From Peptostreptococcaceae bacterium oral taxon 113 str. W5053 (GTDB lineage Bacteria; Bacillota; Clostridia; Tissierellales; Peptoniphilaceae), in NCBI GenBank assembly GCA_000467935.1, contig KI259862.1, positions 1 through 64,000 of the forward strand: DNA of 64,000 nucleotides, read 5' to 3'. The notes beneath the pieces are model-generated. The model was not told the DNA's origin. It saw only the letters and a program-made list of their open reading frames with translations, and made no database searches. The position numbers were made by a program, and so were the translations under genes. How positions within the stretch are numbered: position 1 is the first letter of the stretch; the number at the start of each line of letters is the position of its first letter. Below, piece by piece: positions 40,570 to 49,698 of this stretch.

Positions 40570-41814
40570 ATGGGACTAATTAAAGCGTTTGTGGGGGCTG
40601 TTGGTGGAGGTTTGGCTGATCAATGGTTGGAAGCTATTGAACCGATGGATATGAGTGAAGGAGTTGTGCTTACGAAGGGCGTTTTCGTACGTCGAGATGA
40701 CGCAAGAAGCTCTAACACAAAAGGGACACAGGATATTATCAACAACGGGAGCTTGATTCATGTTTATGAAAATCAATGCGCCCTTCTTGTGGATGGCGGA
40801 GCAATTGTAGACTATACGGCGGAGCCGGGAATGTATGAGGTAAAAAACAGTTCGGCTCCTTCTTTGTTCAACGGACAATTGGGAGAAACGGTTAAGGAAA
40901 CTTTTAATCGTTTTAAATTCGGCGGAACGTCACCTTTAAAGCAACTGGTATTTTACATCAATTTACAGGAAGTCAAGGGAATTAAATTTGGAACCAGAAA
41001 CCCAATCAACTATTTTGACGATTTTTATAATAGTGAGTTATTCCTCAGAGCTTTCGGTACTTATTCTTTAAAGATAACCGATCCGATTTTATTCTATAAA
41101 GAAGCGATTTCTAAGAGTGCGCAAGTCGTTCATATTGAAGAAATCAATGAACAATATCTTAATGAATTCTTGGAAGCATTACAAACCTCGATGAACCAAA
41201 TGTCTGTAGACGGTATTCGAATTTCTCATGTAGCCTCTAAAAGTAGAGAACTTTCTAAATATATGGCGGATACTTTGGATGAAGAATGGAAAAAAATGCG
41301 CGGTATGGAAATCCAAGCGGTAGGTATTGCCAGCGTTTCCTACGATGATGAATCCAAAGAACTCATCAATATGCGTAACAAAGGTGCTATGCTTGGAGAT
41401 GCAAGGATTCGTGAAGGATACGTTCAAGGCAGTATTGCTCGCGGATTTGAAGCGGCAGGCTCGAATTCAGCCGGCGGTGGAGCTACCTTTATGGGCATGG
41501 GCATGGGCATGAATATGGCCGGCGGATTTATGGGACAATCTTCCACGGTCAATCAGGAACAAATGAAACGCGATGATGAACAACGGCAAGCGGCACAACA
41601 GGCACAACAAGCTCAAACGATACAACAACCTCAGGCGGAACAGGCTGAAGGACTTTGGAAATGCTCTGCCTGCGGACATGAAAACACAGGAAATTTCTGT
41701 GGCGAATGTGGAGCTAAAAAACCGGAGGGCGGTGGATTCTGTTCAAATTGCGGACATAAATTTGAAGACGTAAAACCGAAATTCTGTCCACAATGCGGAA
41801 CAAAGCAAGAATAG
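40570..41814 (+). CDS. SPFH-domain protein with C-terminal zinc ribbons (YdjI-like)
   Basis: A 414-residue SPFH/virion-core-like protein. The N-terminal 'GLIKAFVGAVGGGLADQWLEAI' segment and the SPFH core (about 30-290, with 'NEQYLNEFLEALQTSMNQMS') match B. subtilis YdjI. A glycine/methionine-rich and then glutamine-rich linker (about 300-355) leads to two C-terminal zinc-ribbon units with paired CxxC motifs ('CSACGHENTGNFCGECG', 'CSNCGHKFED', 'CPQCG'). YdjI connects a membrane complex to PspA in envelope stress. GGAGG precedes the ATG. The two YdjG- and YdjH-like genes follow in the operon. Confidence 0.85.
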   Translation: MGLIKAFVGAVGGGLADQWLEAIEPMDMSEGVVLTKGVFVRRDDARSSNTKGTQDIINNGSLIHVYENQCALLVDGGAIVDYTAEPGMYEVKNSSAPSLFNGQLGETVKETFNRFKFGGTSPLKQLVFYINLQEVKGIKFGTRNPINYFDDFYNSELFLRAFGTYSLKITDPILFYKEAISKSAQVVHIEEINEQYLNEFLEALQTSMNQMSVDGIRISHVASKSRELSKYMADTLDEEWKKMRGMEIQAVGIASVSYDDESKELINMRNKGAMLGDARIREGYVQGSIARGFEAAGSNSAGGGATFMGMGMGMNMAGGFMGQSSTVNQEQMKRDDEQRQAAQQAQQAQTIQQPQAEQAEGLWKCSACGHENTGNFCGECGAKKPEGGGFCSNCGHKFEDVKPKFCPQCGTKQE

Positions 41815-41828
41815 GCGGGAGGTAAGTG

Positions 41829-42890
41829 ATGGCGAGTTTAACTTATAAATGTCCAAATTGCGGAGCGCCTTTGACTTATCAACCCGGCAAAGATAAATCG
41901 GCCTGTGATTATTGCAACAGTGCGTTTACCTTGGAGGAATTAGAAGCTTTTGCGGCAAACCAGCAGACAAAAGAGGAAGAAGAGCATTCTCATGATCATG
42001 TTGATGAAAAAGAAGACGGCTCGGTGATGGGCTATACTTGTGGAAGTTGCGGCGCGGAAGTCGTCACCGATGAGACCACAACGGCTACATTTTGTTACTA
42101 CTGTCATAATCCGGTTATCTTAACGGAACGCCTAAAAGGCGATTTTAAGCCGGATAAAATTATTCCTTTTGCCATAGATCGAAAAAAAGCGGAAGCAATC
42201 TTTTTAACTTGGGCAAAAAGTAAGCGTTATGTGCCAAAAAGTTTTTACAGTGATTCTCAATTGGAAAAAATTACAGGCATGTATTTGCCTTATTGGATGG
42301 CGGATATCAAAGCGGATGTGGACATTGAAGGTGTAGGTCAGGAAGTCAATACATGGACAAGCGGTGATACGGAGTATACGGAAACGAAAGAATATCGTAT
42401 TGAACGTAAAGGAGATATAGAAATCGATAATATCGGAGAATTAGCTTTTACCAAAATCGATAAACCTATGATTGACTCAATTACGCCTTTTCGGGAAGAG
42501 AATGCAAAAGCTTTTTCCATGGCATATCTATCCGGATTCTTTGCGGAAGCTTATGACAAAAAAAGGGATGATGTGCAGGGAGAAATTCAAAGACGGATGG
42601 AGCGTTATACAAAGTCTTTGATTGATGAGACGACTAATCAATATACCTCCGTGGATTTGAATAAAGAGGATGTAAATTATGAAATATTAGGTTGGCATTA
42701 TGCCTTATTTCCGGCTTGGGTAATGACTTATAAATACCTGGGGAAAATCTATATTTATGCAATTAACGGTCAAACGGGAAGAGCATATGGGGAATTACCT
42801 TTGGATAAGAAGAAATTGAGTCTGACCAGTGTTGTTATCGGTCTTGTTATTTTGGTGGCACTGATTTTAGGAGGTCGATTTATATGGTAA
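41829..42890 (+). CDS. Zinc-ribbon membrane protein (YdjG-like)
   Basis: A 353-residue protein. Two N-terminal zinc ribbons ('CPNCGAPLTYQPGKDKSACDYC' has its Cys pairs at about 9/12 and 27/30; 'CGSCGAEV...CYYC' follows near 75-97) precede a conserved middle domain with 'GMYLPYWMADI' and 'WHYALFPAWVMTYKYLGKIY'. A single C-terminal membrane helix ('VVIGLVILVALILGG') ends it. YdjG-type proteins form the membrane platform for YdjI. ATG 41829 fits GGGAGG better than GTG 41826. It overlaps the next gene by seven bases. Confidence 0.82.
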   Translation: MASLTYKCPNCGAPLTYQPGKDKSACDYCNSAFTLEELEAFAANQQTKEEEEHSHDHVDEKEDGSVMGYTCGSCGAEVVTDETTTATFCYYCHNPVILTERLKGDFKPDKIIPFAIDRKKAEAIFLTWAKSKRYVPKSFYSDSQLEKITGMYLPYWMADIKADVDIEGVGQEVNTWTSGDTEYTETKEYRIERKGDIEIDNIGELAFTKIDKPMIDSITPFREENAKAFSMAYLSGFFAEAYDKKRDDVQGEIQRRMERYTKSLIDETTNQYTSVDLNKEDVNYEILGWHYALFPAWVMTYKYLGKIYIYAINGQTGRAYGELPLDKKKLSLTSVVIGLVILVALILGGRFIW

Positions 42891-43681
42891 AGAAAATACG
42901 TATACTGTTTCTTTTCGTCGCTCTTTTCTTTTTGATGGTGCCTTTGGCAGCCTATGGAGCGGATTCCAATTTGGTCTATGATCAGGCGGGACTGTTTTCT
43001 TCTGAAGAAATTCAGGAATTTCAACTTTCTTTGGAGAAGATGAAACAAGATTACGGCATGGATTTTATTCTGGTTACCACAGATAATGCACAAGGAAAGT
43101 CTGCCAAAGATTATGCGGATGATTTTTATGACGGAATCTATGGACCGGATCATGACGGGGCGATTTTTTACATTGATATGGACAATCGTGAAATTCGCAT
43201 TTCGGCTTCGGGCAAAGCAATCGATTATTTGACGGATTATCGAAAGGAAAAGATTTTGGATGTGGCTATTGAAGGGATGAAAAAAGGAAATTATGCGGAT
43301 ACGGCAAGATCATTTATCTTTTCCACAGCCAAATATATGGCTCAAGGAATTCCAGAGAATCAGCATCGTCAAGAAGAAAAAGACAATACCCTTTCTTCCG
43401 TAGAAGCAGCCATAAGCTTTTTAGTCGGCGGTGGAATCGGTGCAGGATATTTTAGAAGAAATAAAAAGATTTATAAGGGAACGCCGACACCGAATAATTT
43501 TGGATATCGTAAAAATAGTAGCACCAATTTCGGGATTGTCACCGATACTATGTTTAACAGCTACACAACCAGTCGCACAATCCCTCGAAATACCGGAGGC
43601 GGAGGAGGGGATAGCGGTGTAAGCAGTACGTATACGTCTTCCAGCGGCGGTACACACAGCAGTAGCGGAAGAGGATTTTAA
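42884..43681 (+). CDS. TPM-domain secreted/membrane protein (YdjH/YgcG-like)
   Basis: A 265-residue protein with a signal peptide (about 1-26, ending 'AAYGA'), a TPM domain (about 30-150: 'NLVYDQAGLFSSEEIQEF', 'GMDFILVTTDNAQGKSAKDY', 'YIDMDNREIRISASG'), a membrane segment ('AAISFLVGGGIGAGYF') and a flexible Gly/Ser tail ending 'SSSGRGF'. TPM domains are found in YgcG and YdjH, and the tail is typical. It closes the SPFH-zinc ribbon-TPM operon and is followed by a terminator. No PspA or LiaH gene is next to it. Confidence 0.85.
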   Translation: MVKKIRILFLFVALFFLMVPLAAYGADSNLVYDQAGLFSSEEIQEFQLSLEKMKQDYGMDFILVTTDNAQGKSAKDYADDFYDGIYGPDHDGAIFYIDMDNREIRISASGKAIDYLTDYRKEKILDVAIEGMKKGNYADTARSFIFSTAKYMAQGIPENQHRQEEKDNTLSSVEAAISFLVGGGIGAGYFRRNKKIYKGTPTPNNFGYRKNSSTNFGIVTDTMFNSYTTSRTIPRNTGGGGGDSGVSSTYTSSSGGTHSSSGRGF

Positions 43682-43698
43682 TTTTTATCAAAGATAAG

Positions 43699-43755
43699 AA
43701 AACCGACTTCTTAAAAGTTGTTCAATAAAACGACTTTTTGGAGATCGGTTTTTAT
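43699..43755 (+). terminator. Terminator of the ydjI-like operon
   Basis: AAAACCGA at 43699-43706 pairs with TCGGTTTT at 43745-43752. A nested AAAGTTG/CGACTTT stem strengthens it. T residues follow. Confidence 0.7.
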
Positions 43756-44067
43756 TTTGGAGAAAAATGAAAAGATAATCAAAATAGAGGATTTAAAAAT
43801 TGTTTAGCTTATATAAAATAATTTTTATCCGAGTGCAGATTATTGATAATTAACATTGTATATGATAAACTATAGATGATAAAAATTATTCGTTTGAATA
43901 CTCGTGAATAGTTAAAGGATATATGAGGTTTCTAAGCAAATGGGGTGTTTAGTAAAAAGTGAAAAATAAGGAAAAGTTGTCGATGTAATTTCAAGTTAGC
44001 TAAATCTAATCTTGAGGATGGATAGAGTTGCAGGGCATATGAAAAGAGAACGAGAAAGGAGAAAAAA
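43756..44067. other. Spacer with promoter of the C39-like protease gene
   Basis: No gene is visible. TTGATA at 43843-43848 and TAAACT at 43866-43871 (17-base spacer) form a plausible promoter that would give a leader of about 190 bases. The rest is AT-rich with no recognised element. Confidence 0.45.
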
Positions 44068-44889
44068 ATGAAAAAGAAAAGAAATTTACCCTTTGTTCTT
44101 TGTTTTCTGATGGTCTTATCGTTCAGCCTGGTGGCTTTTGCAGACGGTCAGGAGGAGCCGGTGATGATATTCAGCGGCGGAAAGGAAGCGACCGAAGAAC
44201 ATATGGAGGAAGCCAAGAAGCAGGAGAAGATGTATACTTGGGAACAGGTCAAAAGATTGAAGGAAGAGGGGTATACCTTTGAAGAGCCGCCGTTGATATT
44301 CAGCGGTGGGAGAGAAGCGACCGAAGAGCATATGGAGGAAGCCAAAAAGCATCGGAAGCCGGAACTTCCCGCCGGTGCAAAGGCGCTTTTAAACCGACGT
44401 CAAAATTTGCCTTTTTTTCGGTATTACGGACAGGAAACAAATCACTCCTGCGGACCCGCCTGTATTCGTATGGCGCTAAGATATTTAACGGGGACGGACT
44501 ATGGAGAAGCTGAAATTTATAACGGTTGTCTGACCGGAACCTATCTTCGGGATATGGCGCGTTATATCAATACTAAACAAAGTGTTAATCCTTATGTGCA
44601 AAAATATCAGGTTTCCAGAACGGAAATGAAAAATGATTTATCCGCAGGAATCAATGTTTATAATGCACCTCCGATTGTAGGGATAAGAGAGTTGACCCGT
44701 AACGGTTGGCCTTATGATTTAGGAAAACATTTTGTAACGGTATATGGAGTTGGGGATAATCAATCTTCCTTTTCCATTTGCGATCCCTGGGCGGGTTATG
44801 TGGGAGACAGCTCTAACCGCTGGTACAGAAAATCGGCGGATGTGCTTTATCAAGCCTATAGTCTGGTCAACCTCGGATATATGTATTAA
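44068..44889 (+). CDS. Secreted C39-like cysteine peptidase
   Basis: A 273-residue exported protein. A signal peptide (about 1-26, 'SFSLVAFA') is followed by two copies of an 18-residue motif 'IFSGG(K/R)EATEEHMEEAKK' at about 34-51 and 77-94, then a papain-like domain. The catalytic Cys is probably Cys128 in 'NHSCGPACIRMALRYL', the His lies in 'GKHFVTVYGVGD' near 222, and the Asp/Asn in 'ICDPW'. This matches the peptidase_C39_2 family, often secreted proteases or wall-associated enzymes. The target is unknown. It has its own terminator. Confidence 0.8.
   Translation: MKKKRNLPFVLCFLMVLSFSLVAFADGQEEPVMIFSGGKEATEEHMEEAKKQEKMYTWEQVKRLKEEGYTFEEPPLIFSGGREATEEHMEEAKKHRKPELPAGAKALLNRRQNLPFFRYYGQETNHSCGPACIRMALRYLTGTDYGEAEIYNGCLTGTYLRDMARYINTKQSVNPYVQKYQVSRTEMKNDLSAGINVYNAPPIVGIRELTRNGWPYDLGKHFVTVYGVGDNQSSFSICDPWAGYVGDSSNRWYRKSADVLYQAYSLVNLGYMY
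44166..44222 (+). repeat. 57-bp direct repeat, copy 1, inside the C39-like gene
   Basis: Nearly identical to 44295-44351, with a few mostly third-position changes. It encodes the first 'IFSGGKEATEEHMEEAKK' unit before the protease domain. Confidence 0.85.
44295..44351 (+). repeat. 57-bp direct repeat, copy 2, inside the C39-like gene
   Basis: Second copy, encoding 'IFSGGREATEEHMEEAKK'. The two copies are 129 bases apart, a multiple of three, so duplication kept the frame. Confidence 0.85.
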
Positions 44890-44890
44890 A

Positions 44891-44924
44891 AAAATATCCG
44901 TCGGATTTTTCGACGGATATTTTT
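44891..44924 (+). terminator. Terminator of the C39-like gene
   Basis: ATATCCGTCG at 44894-44903 pairs perfectly with CGACGGATAT at 44911-44920, followed by T residues. Confidence 0.85.
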
Positions 44925-44947
44925 CGTTATACGGTTGAGGGATGAAA

Positions 44948-46042
44948 ATGAAAAAAAGAAAAATTTTTTTACTGTGGATTTTTATTTTATCCATATGTTT
45001 TGCCTGTACTTGGAAAGAAAAAGAGAAATATGTGGAGCCTATATCCTTTTATTTTGACGAGTTCGGTTCTTTTAAAGCTTTGCTTGATAAGGACTTTATC
45101 TATTTGAATTTGAGTGAAGAGGGTGCAAGCTATTATCGATATCATCTTTTGAATCATCAAAAAACACTGCTCGGTAAAATTGACAATTTTTATCTTGCCA
45201 CAAAAAGCAGCGCTTTAATCGACGGCAAGCTGTATTTTTATGCTGCCGAGAACGACGGAACGAATATTTCCAACACTTTATTTTGTATCGATTGTGCCGA
45301 AAACGAATTGAAAGCTTATCGAAATCAGGATGATTCGCTGGCGGGAATTTCGATTTATAAATGGAATAAAGATATCATTACCTTAAAAAATCGAAGGGAT
45401 GGAAATAAAATCACCACTTATTTGGATATTTTTGACACGGATTTAAAAACCTGGACACAAAAAAATGTGCATCTGGTCGATATGGATACGCATACAGGTT
45501 CCGCTATTTTTGCCTTATATGCCGATAAGGATACGCTTTATGTACTTCATGATGATTTGAACGGAAAAGATAATGTGCTCACAACATTAAGGGCCTATAA
45601 TGGAGATATGGAAGAAATTCGGACAATTCCTGTGGACGATAAACTGAAAGATTATATTTTCAGTTCCAGAATTCAAGAAATAGCGGTTTTTGGAGAGTAT
45701 ATCTATATGAATAATCTGTCCAACGACGCTTTATGGGGTAAAATCCTTGAGGAACGAATTGAACCCTTGATGAAAAAAATGGATTTGTCTCTGGCGTTAA
45801 ATCAACAGGCTCCGGATGTTCCCTTTTTGTACGTCCGATGGTCGAATCAATGTTATCTTCCGGATGAAAAAACGGGGGATTTGTTTCCCATTGAACTCTC
45901 TGTGGGAAACGGATATGTTCTTCGATGTGTTTTGGCGGATAAAGAACATATTTTATTGGATTTTTGCGCGGAAGATAAAAAGGACTTTCTATATTATGTA
46001 AAGAAAAATGATTTGAAAACGGCTTATTTTCCCTGTCAATAA
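44948..46042 (+). CDS. Possible lipoprotein of unknown function
   Basis: A 364-residue protein that I do not recognise. The signal peptide ends 'LSICFAC', a weak lipobox with Cys20. The body is rich in short beta strands ('LIDGKLYFYAAENDG', 'VFGEYIYMNNLSNDALWG') spaced like propeller blades, suggesting a secreted beta-propeller or DUF5050-like protein. ATG 44948 is preferred because GAGGG at 44937-44941 is six bases upstream; 44942 is possible. It follows the C39-like gene closely but after a terminator. Confidence 0.65.
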   Translation: MKKRKIFLLWIFILSICFACTWKEKEKYVEPISFYFDEFGSFKALLDKDFIYLNLSEEGASYYRYHLLNHQKTLLGKIDNFYLATKSSALIDGKLYFYAAENDGTNISNTLFCIDCAENELKAYRNQDDSLAGISIYKWNKDIITLKNRRDGNKITTYLDIFDTDLKTWTQKNVHLVDMDTHTGSAIFALYADKDTLYVLHDDLNGKDNVLTTLRAYNGDMEEIRTIPVDDKLKDYIFSSRIQEIAVFGEYIYMNNLSNDALWGKILEERIEPLMKKMDLSLALNQQAPDVPFLYVRWSNQCYLPDEKTGDLFPIELSVGNGYVLRCVLADKEHILLDFCAEDKKDFLYYVKKNDLKTAYFPCQ

Positions 46043-46088
46043 TTACGAACAAAATTTAAAATATAAACAGTAAATAAGAAATTTTTAA

Positions 46089-46127
46089 AATCTTTATATT
46101 TCGGATAACGGATATAAAGATTTTTTT
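46089..46127 (+). terminator. Terminator before dnaX
   Basis: AATCTTTATAT at 46089-46099 pairs perfectly with ATATAAAGATT at 46112-46122, followed by T residues. Confidence 0.8.
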
Positions 46128-46227
46128 ATGAACAAAAGGCAAAATAAAGAAATGAAAAAAGAAAAGTTGATAGAGTTTTGTTTTATTCCAAGCTTTGGTA
46201 TAATAAGAAAGAATTGAGGTGAGGTTC

Positions 46228-47949
46228 ATGCATCAAGCATTGTACCGGGTCTATCGGCCAAAAACTTTTGATGAGATTGTGGGACAAACTCAAGTGACGG
46301 AAGTTTTAAAAAATCAAATTATTCAGGGAACACCTGCACATGCCTATCTTTTTTCCGGCACAAGGGGGACAGGAAAGACTTCTTGTGCCAAAGTTTTAAG
46401 TCGGGCGGTGAACTGTTTACATCCGGTGAACGGCAATCCGTGTAATGCGTGTGCGAATTGTAAAGAAGCTCTTCAGGAAACGACTTTGGATATTGTGGAA
46501 ATGGATGCGGCAAGCAATAGACGGATTGACGATATTCGAGAACTTAGAGAGCAAGTACTTTATTTGCCGGCACAATTAAAGTATAAAGTTTATATTATCG
46601 ATGAAGCTCACATGATTACCAATGAGGGTTTTAATGCCCTGTTGAAAACTTTGGAAGAACCGCCGGCGCATTTGATTTTTATTTTAGCGACGACAGAAGC
46701 GGAGCGTATTCCGTCCACCATCTTAAGCCGTTGTCAGCGTTTTGAATTTTCCAGAATTGATGAAGAGATTATCTCCGACCATTTGGAAAAAATTGTTCAA
46801 AAAACGGAAATTCCGTTTGAGAAAGAGGCTTTGGATTCCATTGCCAAAAAAAGCGGAGGAGCCATGCGGGATGCCTTAAGTGCCATGGAACAGGTCATCG
46901 GGCTTGGGGCGATCAATATGGATACATTAAGCGGCGTTTTCGGTAAAGTCAAAAAGCAGGAACTTTTTCAACTGATTCATGCATTATGCGAAAAAGACGG
47001 CGTAAAGGCCTTATCTATTTTTCACGATGTATCCTCGGCAGGGAAAAATTTATCCAATTTGCTCAAAGATCTTATTGAGCATTTTCGGCTGTTAATGGTA
47101 TTAAAAGCCACAGGGCAAAGTTTTCCGGCGGAACTGAATGCGGAAGAAATGGAATTTTTCTTAAAACAATCCAAAGAAATTTCCATGGATAGTATTTTTG
47201 AAGTTTTGGATATTTTACTGGAAGGGGAAGAACGACTTCGATGGTCTGAAGCTCAGGAGACGGTTGTGGAAATGAGTCTTTTAAAAATTTTATACGGCTC
47301 TTCGGAGAAAAGTTTGCAGGAAAGAATAGCGGCTTTGGAGGAAAAAGCTTCTTTGACCTGGTTTTCGAAGAACGATCGGGAAAACAATGTTTTGAAGAGT
47401 CAAGAAGATAAAGCTGTTTCGACTACGATTCAAAGAGATGAGGAGAGAAAAGAGACGGTTGAACTTTCTAAAGAGATATCGGAAAGAGATATCTTGGAAA
47501 AGGAAAAATCCATTTCTTCAAAGATTGAAATTTCCGCAGAAGTTCAACAGTCGAAAGAAGAGGTTGTAGAAATTTCTCCGGAAGAATTCAACTTCGGAGA
47601 CGCTCCTTTGACAGAGGAGGAGAAAGGGGCTTCAAAAGATATCCATTTAGAGCAAATCTGGAATAAACTGATGGAAGGATTAAAAAAAGAAGATCCTTCC
47701 AACGGAGCCCTGTTGATGTTTGGCGAATTGGATCGAATGGAAGATCGAAATTTAGTGATTCGTTTTGAAGGAGAAAATGCTTTTCAAAAAGATTATTTAA
47801 CTGCCAAAGAAAGAAAAGAAGCTTTGGAAGCTTTATCATCAAAGATTTTAGGAAAGGCGATTCACTTTGTTTTTGAAGAAAAGCCCGGAATAAGGGCAAA
47901 AGAAGAGAAATTAAGAAAATTTTTTGGAGATTTATTGGAGATAAAATAA
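46228..47949 (+). CDS. dnaX: DNA polymerase III subunits gamma/tau
   Basis: A 573-residue clamp-loader ATPase. 'MHQALYRVYRPKTFDEIVGQ', Walker A 'SGTRGTGKTS', the zinc-binding Cys pattern C-8-C-2-C-2-C ('CLHPVNGNPCNACANC'), Walker B 'YIIDEAHM' and 'TTEAERIPSTILSRCQRFEF' are all standard. The C-terminal third is charged and variable, as in tau. The ATG at 46228 fits GAGGTGAGG; the GTG at 46219 is rejected. It begins the dnaX-ybaB-recR cluster. Confidence 0.96.
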   Translation: MHQALYRVYRPKTFDEIVGQTQVTEVLKNQIIQGTPAHAYLFSGTRGTGKTSCAKVLSRAVNCLHPVNGNPCNACANCKEALQETTLDIVEMDAASNRRIDDIRELREQVLYLPAQLKYKVYIIDEAHMITNEGFNALLKTLEEPPAHLIFILATTEAERIPSTILSRCQRFEFSRIDEEIISDHLEKIVQKTEIPFEKEALDSIAKKSGGAMRDALSAMEQVIGLGAINMDTLSGVFGKVKKQELFQLIHALCEKDGVKALSIFHDVSSAGKNLSNLLKDLIEHFRLLMVLKATGQSFPAELNAEEMEFFLKQSKEISMDSIFEVLDILLEGEERLRWSEAQETVVEMSLLKILYGSSEKSLQERIAALEEKASLTWFSKNDRENNVLKSQEDKAVSTTIQRDEERKETVELSKEISERDILEKEKSISSKIEISAEVQQSKEEVVEISPEEFNFGDAPLTEEEKGASKDIHLEQIWNKLMEGLKKEDPSNGALLMFGELDRMEDRNLVIRFEGENAFQKDYLTAKERKEALEALSSKILGKAIHFVFEEKPGIRAKEEKLRKFFGDLLEIK

Positions 47950-47961
47950 GGAGGAAAAAAG

Positions 47962-48297
47962 ATGAAAAGAGGACAGTTTCCGGGAATGCCGGGCAATATG
48001 AACAATATGATGAAACAAGTGCAAAAGATGCAAAAACAAATGGAAGAAGCGCAGGCGAAATTGGATGAGACCGAAGTAACCGGATCGGCAGGCGGAGGAA
48101 TGGTGGAGGCTGTTGTCAACGGTAAAAAGGAGTTGCTTTCTGTGAAGATTAAACCGGATGTCGTTGATCCGGAAGATGTTGAAATGTTGGAAGATTTAGT
48201 TGTAGCGGCAGTTAGTGAAGCCATTCGCAAAGCGGATGAAATGGCAAATACGGAAATGGGAAAATTAACCGGAGGAATTAATTTCCCGGGATTTTAG
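47962..48297 (+). CDS. ybaB: YbaB/EbfC family nucleoid-associated protein
   Basis: A 111-residue DNA-binding protein. A glycine/methionine-rich start 'PGMPGNMNNMMKQVQKMQKQM' (coiled-coil core MKQVQKMQKQMEEAQ) and 'GSAGGGMVEAVVNGKKELLS' identify it. It forms dimers that bind DNA and may help recombination repair. It lies between dnaX and recR, the usual order. Confidence 0.95.
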   Translation: MKRGQFPGMPGNMNNMMKQVQKMQKQMEEAQAKLDETEVTGSAGGGMVEAVVNGKKELLSVKIKPDVVDPEDVEMLEDLVVAAVSEAIRKADEMANTEMGKLTGGINFPGF

Positions 48298-48306
48298 AGG
48301 TGAATT

Positions 48307-48906
48307 ATGGATTTTGCAAAACCCATTGAAGAGTTGATTTATCAACTTTCCAGACTTCCGGGGATTGGGCGAAAAAGCGCTCAGCGCACTGCTTTTTATA
48401 TTTTGGAAATGGGCGAAGAGCGAGTAGAGGCGTTGATTCGAGCCTTAGGAGAAGCCCAAAGAACCATTCACCCGTGTAAGCGTTGTAACAGTTTAACGGA
48501 AGGGGATTTGTGTATTGTTTGCCTTAATGATGAAAGGGAAAAATCAAAACTTTGTTTGGTGGAAGATACAAAGGAAATGGCCGCCATTGAAAGTACGGGT
48601 AAATTTAACGGCTATTATTTTGTTTTAGGAGGACTTTTAAGTCCGATTAAAAAAATAGGACCGGAAGAAATTCATATTCCTATGCTGGAAGAAATTTTGG
48701 ATGAAGGCAATATAACAGAAATCATTATGGCGGTATCCCCGACCATCGAAGGGCAGACCACCTCTCTTTTTATTTCCGACTTAGTTAAAGATAGGAATAT
48801 TCAGGTTACGGAATTGGCTCAGGGAATTGCGATCGGTTCAAGTTTGGAGTATTATGACGCTTTCACCTTATCGAAAGCCTTTGACCAAAGGAGGATTGTA
48901 GAATGA
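48307..48906 (+). CDS. recR: Recombination protein RecR
   Basis: A 199-residue protein of the RecFOR pathway that helps load RecA on SSB-coated gaps. A helix-hairpin-helix ('LSRLPGIGRKSAQRTAFYIL'), a four-cysteine zinc finger ('CKRCNSLTEGDLCIVC', about 58-73) and a Toprim domain ('LCLVEDTKEMAAIE') are in order. The stop overlaps the next gene by four bases (ATGA). Confidence 0.96.
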   Translation: MDFAKPIEELIYQLSRLPGIGRKSAQRTAFYILEMGEERVEALIRALGEAQRTIHPCKRCNSLTEGDLCIVCLNDEREKSKLCLVEDTKEMAAIESTGKFNGYYFVLGGLLSPIKKIGPEEIHIPMLEEILDEGNITEIIMAVSPTIEGQTTSLFISDLVKDRNIQVTELAQGIAIGSSLEYYDAFTLSKAFDQRRIVE

Positions 48907-49649
48907 GATTGAAACAACCGAGAGAAGAAACCTACCCTATTTTTTGGCATTGGGAAACTTTAGGTGGAATTCCTTGTTTAATTGTAGAGCCTCGAGGGGA
49001 AAACAGAGAGATTTTTTGCATGTATTATCACGGCTGGAGCTCGTCTCCGACGAATCAGTTGTTAAGACTTCAACTTTTGGCTATGCATGGATTAAAAGTG
49101 GTTGCACCTTGTGCAAAACACCATGGAAAGCGTGGAGCGGTGGATTATGAAAATCCGGAAATGATTGCAAAATATCTTTTTGATACAGTGGAAGAAGCTC
49201 TACATGAGTTTCCGACAATCATGAAAGAAATCGATAAAATCGGAAAGGTGGGTACGAGGAAGATTTGTCTTTATGGAAATTCTATGGGGGGATTTATAGC
49301 CTCCAAAATTTTTGCCGAATATCCGGAGATTTATGCCTGTGCTTTGACGAATACCACTTGGCATTGGAAAGATCTGATTGAGTATTGGCGCAGTATGTAT
49401 TTGGAACAACGACCAATTCAGTTTCGTCTGGAAGAAGTTTCTGTAGAACAATTGGGAAAACGACCTTTGTGGGTTAGCGGAGGTTCTTTAGATCCTGTGG
49501 TGCCTCAAACCGGTATGCGTAAAACCGTTGAAGCCATGAAGATAAAAGGATATCCGGCAGAATATTTGAATTTTGAAGGTTTAGGACATTTTGTAACCGT
49601 CAATATGTTGACGGAAGTCATTTCGTTTTATGCACGATGCATGGGATAA
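48903..49649 (+). CDS. Alpha/beta hydrolase
   Basis: A 248-residue hydrolase of the dienelactone/esterase type. 'YYHGWSSSPTNQ' holds the oxyanion loop, 'YGNSMGGFIAS' the nucleophile Ser near residue 122, and 'GSLDPVVPQ' and 'GLGHFVT' the Asp and His of the triad. The substrate is unknown. It is translationally coupled to recR, but no functional link is evident. Confidence 0.8.
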   Translation: MRLKQPREETYPIFWHWETLGGIPCLIVEPRGENREIFCMYYHGWSSSPTNQLLRLQLLAMHGLKVVAPCAKHHGKRGAVDYENPEMIAKYLFDTVEEALHEFPTIMKEIDKIGKVGTRKICLYGNSMGGFIASKIFAEYPEIYACALTNTTWHWKDLIEYWRSMYLEQRPIQFRLEEVSVEQLGKRPLWVSGGSLDPVVPQTGMRKTVEAMKIKGYPAEYLNFEGLGHFVTVNMLTEVISFYARCMG

Positions 49650-49698
49650 GAAGGCTATCTTTTGATAAGATAGGGCATAAATAAAATTTGAGGGAGTT

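Noticed and set aside
49655..49673. CTATCTT/AAGATAG hairpin after the alpha/beta hydrolase as terminator
   Set aside because: No T run follows, so termination is not supported.
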